7,151 nt of DNA from Actinomycetota bacterium (GTDB lineage Bacteria; Acidobacteriota; Blastocatellia; Chloracidobacteriales; Chloracidobacteriaceae), in contig JAAFHI010000159.1 of the NCBI GenBank assembly GCA_013298335.1, positions 1-7,151 on the forward strand. The letters are read 5' to 3'. This document shows, in pieces, positions 5,969 to 7,151 of the stretch (its first letter is position 1; each line of letters begins with the position of its first letter). A program made the position numbers and the translations under genes. The notes under the pieces are model-generated. The model was not told where the DNA came from, ran no database searches, and saw only the letters and a program-made list of their open reading frames with translations.

Positions 5969-6397
5969 ATGACGAAAATCGTCTGGTTGAGCGTGGCGCT
6001 GTTTTTCATCGTTTCAAATGTACAGGTTCGGGGTCAGCAGGCGGTCGATCACGAAAAGGAAGCCCTCCTGCAATCAAAAACCATCTTTGTCGAGTCACGA
6101 TCCGAATTCGTCAAGAACGCCGAGGTCGAAAACGCCCTGCGTTCGCAGCCTGAATTCAAGCAGTGGAAACTCGAAATCGTTTCCCGGCGCGAACTCGCCG
6201 ACCTCGTGGTCGAAATTCAGCGAACGCCGTTCACGACCAATTTCCCGTTCCGCGTGATCGATGCCGTTTCGCTGCGGGTCGTGATGTCGGGGGAAGTGAG
6301 TTCGCTTTTCGGGACGGTCAGCGGGCGGGTGGCGCGTTCGATGATGAAGCAGATGCGCAAATACCGACCGGTGGGAAACGCCGCGGCCAAACCCTGA
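5969..6397 (+). CDS. small exported conserved hypothetical protein
   Basis: This is a 142-residue protein with a clear signal peptide: K3, then a hydrophobic core at about 5-19, and a plausible cleavage after VRG (22/23). The mature part, about 120 residues, contains a KTIFVES strand, a predicted helix VENALRSQPEF, then ADLVVEIQRTPFTTNFPFRVID and SGEVSSLFGTVSGRVARSMM. This alternation resembles small periplasmic or lipoprotein-like domains common in Acidobacteriota with unknown function; there is no lipobox cysteine. I chose the ATG at 5969 because GAGGTG lies 4 nt upstream; an in-frame GTG at 5927 would begin inside the hairpin and spoil the signal peptide. The gene stands alone, 196 bp after the GntR gene on the same strand, behind a long hairpin, so its expression may depend on that element. 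It has no assigned function. Confidence 0.82.
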   Translation: MTKIVWLSVALFFIVSNVQVRGQQAVDHEKEALLQSKTIFVESRSEFVKNAEVENALRSQPEFKQWKLEIVSRRELADLVVEIQRTPFTTNFPFRVIDAVSLRVVMSGEVSSLFGTVSGRVARSMMKQMRKYRPVGNAAAKP

Positions 6398-6451
6398 GGG
6401 AGTTTCATCGCTCGAAAGTTGGCGTTTTGACGGATTGTTCGATGTTTTGAA

Positions 6452-6638
6452 GGCGCGAATGCGCCGCCAGATAATAGCCGCGCCCGGAAGGGCGTGGTAT
6501 TCGCGGCAACCAGACACCAGAGCGCCAACGGCGCGGCACAAAAACCGGAAGTGCCGCCGCTGACGCGGCTCATGAAATCCTCCCGCCGCACCCCCCGCCC
6601 TGACGGGCGGGGCTATTCTCTGTCGGCGCATACGCGCC
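6452..6638. repeat. 187-bp dyad-symmetric palindrome-rich element, MITE/REPIN-like
   Basis: The left arm 6452-6494 and right arm 6596-6638 are inverted copies: 37 of 43 positions match without gaps. The symmetry centre at 6545 coincides with a GGCAC (6535-6539)/GTGCC (6551-6555) pair. Each arm holds two short palindromes: GGCGC/GCGCC with a 4-nt loop at the tip (6452-6465, 6625-6638), and a C/G-rich one (6481-6494, 6593-6612). Two more lie inside (6522-6534, 6556-6569), though the sequence between arms and centre is otherwise not conserved. No coding potential or target duplication is evident. This layout suits a non-autonomous mobile or dispersed intergenic repeat. It could also act as a transcription barrier after the exported-protein gene, which has no other terminator. 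Confidence 0.75.
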
Positions 6639-6656
6639 TCTGCACAGCCGCAAATC

Positions 6657-6712
6657 AAGTCACCTTTTTTTTAGTATCTCAATCTTGTGTGGACGGGGTT
6701 CACAAGTGACTT
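6657..6712. promoter_or_regulatory. nested inverted repeats with T8 tract upstream of the protease gene
   Basis: AAGTCAC (6657-6663) pairs with GTGACTT (6706-6712), and inside it CTTGTG (6684-6689) pairs with CACAAG (6701-6706); the two share base 6706. A run of eight T (6665-6672) lies just after the outer left arm. The outer pair could be an operator or, in RNA, the base of a bulged hairpin. It sits immediately upstream of the best promoter-like sequence for the protease gene. Confidence 0.35.
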
Positions 6713-6716
6713 TGCC

Positions 6717-6745
6717 TTGACGCTCGGCGGTGGGTGGCATTGAAT
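6717..6745 (+). promoter_or_regulatory. possible sigma-70-type promoter for the htrA-like gene
   Basis: TTGACG (6717-6722) matches five of six -35 bases, and TTGAAT (6740-6745) matches four of six -10 bases, with a 17-bp spacer. A start near 6752 would give a leader of about 50 nt. The -10 box is weak, so this is only the best candidate seen. Confidence 0.3.
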
Positions 6746-6802
6746 CCGAAGCGCTGTCTTTCGTACGTGAAGGCAGTGAATTTTCAGGCTTCGGGTTTTG
6801 CC

Positions 6803-7151
6803 ATGACTCGTTTCAGTGTTCGTCAGGTTCTCTGGATCATCATCTTTTCCTCGCTGTTCGGCGGCGGACTGGTGGCCGGAATCGGCTACCTCGGCAATCA
6901 TTGGTATGAAGCTCGCGGCGGTCGCGGCGTCCTGCCGACCGTCAAATCCGACGGCGGCCCGGCGGCGAACCAGCGGTTCAGCACCGACGAGCAGAACAAC
7001 ATCGACATTTACGAACGACTCAGTCCGGGCGTGGTCAACATCACCAATACGTCCGTGGTCGAGGATTTCTTTTTCGGCGCGTATCCCACGCAGGGCAGCG
7101 GATCGGGCTCGATTCTCGACACCAAGGGCAACATTCTCACCAACTACCATG
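6803..7151 (+). CDS. HtrA/DegP-like S1C serine protease, 3' truncated
   Basis: This is the N-terminus of a membrane-anchored trypsin-like protease of the HtrA family, which degrades or senses misfolded envelope proteins. The first 116 residues are present. A short basic start (R3, R7) precedes one hydrophobic segment at about 9-30, a signal anchor or uncleaved signal. A Gly/Pro-rich linker follows (38-60). The protease domain begins with [12 protein letters not shown] (70-81), the [12 protein letters not shown] loop (98-109) and ILTNYH (111-116), in which H116 is the expected catalytic histidine, its codon ending one base before the window edge. The Asp and Ser of the triad and any PDZ domains lie beyond. 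I chose the ATG at 6803 because it puts basic residues just before the hydrophobic segment; an in-frame GTG at 6776 is possible. Shine-Dalgarno evidence is weak for both. Confidence 0.88.
   Translation, partial: MTRFSVRQVLWIIIFSSLFGGGLVAGIGYLGNHWYEARGGRGVLPTVKSDGGPAANQRFSTDEQNNIDIYERLSPGVVNITNTSVVEDFFFGAYPTQGSGSGSILDTKGNILTNYH

Noticed and set aside
6671..7150. Minus-strand frame opposite the protease gene
   Set aside because: Antisense shadow of an HtrA-like gene with recognisable motifs.

Overview
The window looks like chromosomal DNA from a Gram-negative, fairly GC-rich bacterium. It encodes a biotin-pathway enzyme, an envelope HtrA-type protease, a signal-peptide protein and an RqcH-type ribosome quality-control factor. 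The C-terminal half of the GntR regulator and the small exported protein resemble, from memory, proteins of Acidobacteriota. I hold that assignment only loosely, and Planctomycetota or Verrucomicrobiota remain possible.

Layout. Positions 1-744 (+) hold the 3' two thirds of a bioF-like gene. It converges, with a 5-bp gap, on a minus-strand run of four closely spaced genes. Read in their direction these are: a photolyase-like FAD protein without an antenna domain (4457-3684), an AT-rich TIGR02391/Ymh-family gene with a HEPN-like R-x4-H motif (3667-2939), rqcH (2932-1235), and a zinc-ribbon membrane protein (1193-750). Gaps are 16, 6 and 41 bp, so co-transcription is likely. The AT-rich gene is foreign in composition, and its AT-rich block extends into the last ten or so codons of the photolyase-like gene.

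The 397-bp divergent spacer between the photolyase-like gene and a plus-strand GntR regulator (4855-5772) is dominated by twelve imperfect 21-bp tandem repeats (4589-4840). Twenty-one bp is two B-DNA turns, so every copy presents the same face. After the GntR gene come a short dyad (5774-5798), a 23-bp-stem hairpin followed by a T-run (5844-5934), and a small exported protein (5969-6397).

Positions 6398-6802 hold no convincing gene. They contain a 187-bp dyad-symmetric element with 43-bp arms, each arm carrying two short palindromes (6452-6638), then a T8 tract, nested inverted repeats, a possible promoter, and the start of an HtrA/DegP-like protease running off the window.

How the parts may work together. 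The minus-strand run joins light-dependent DNA chemistry, a putative RNase-like defence gene, and stalled-ribosome rescue; whether the middle gene is functionally linked or only inserted cargo cannot be told from sequence. The GntR protein is the natural candidate to bind the 21-bp array and control both divergent units, but this is inference. The signals most worth following are the 21-bp array, the AT-rich insertion and its odd joint, the 187-bp dyad element and the long hairpin.
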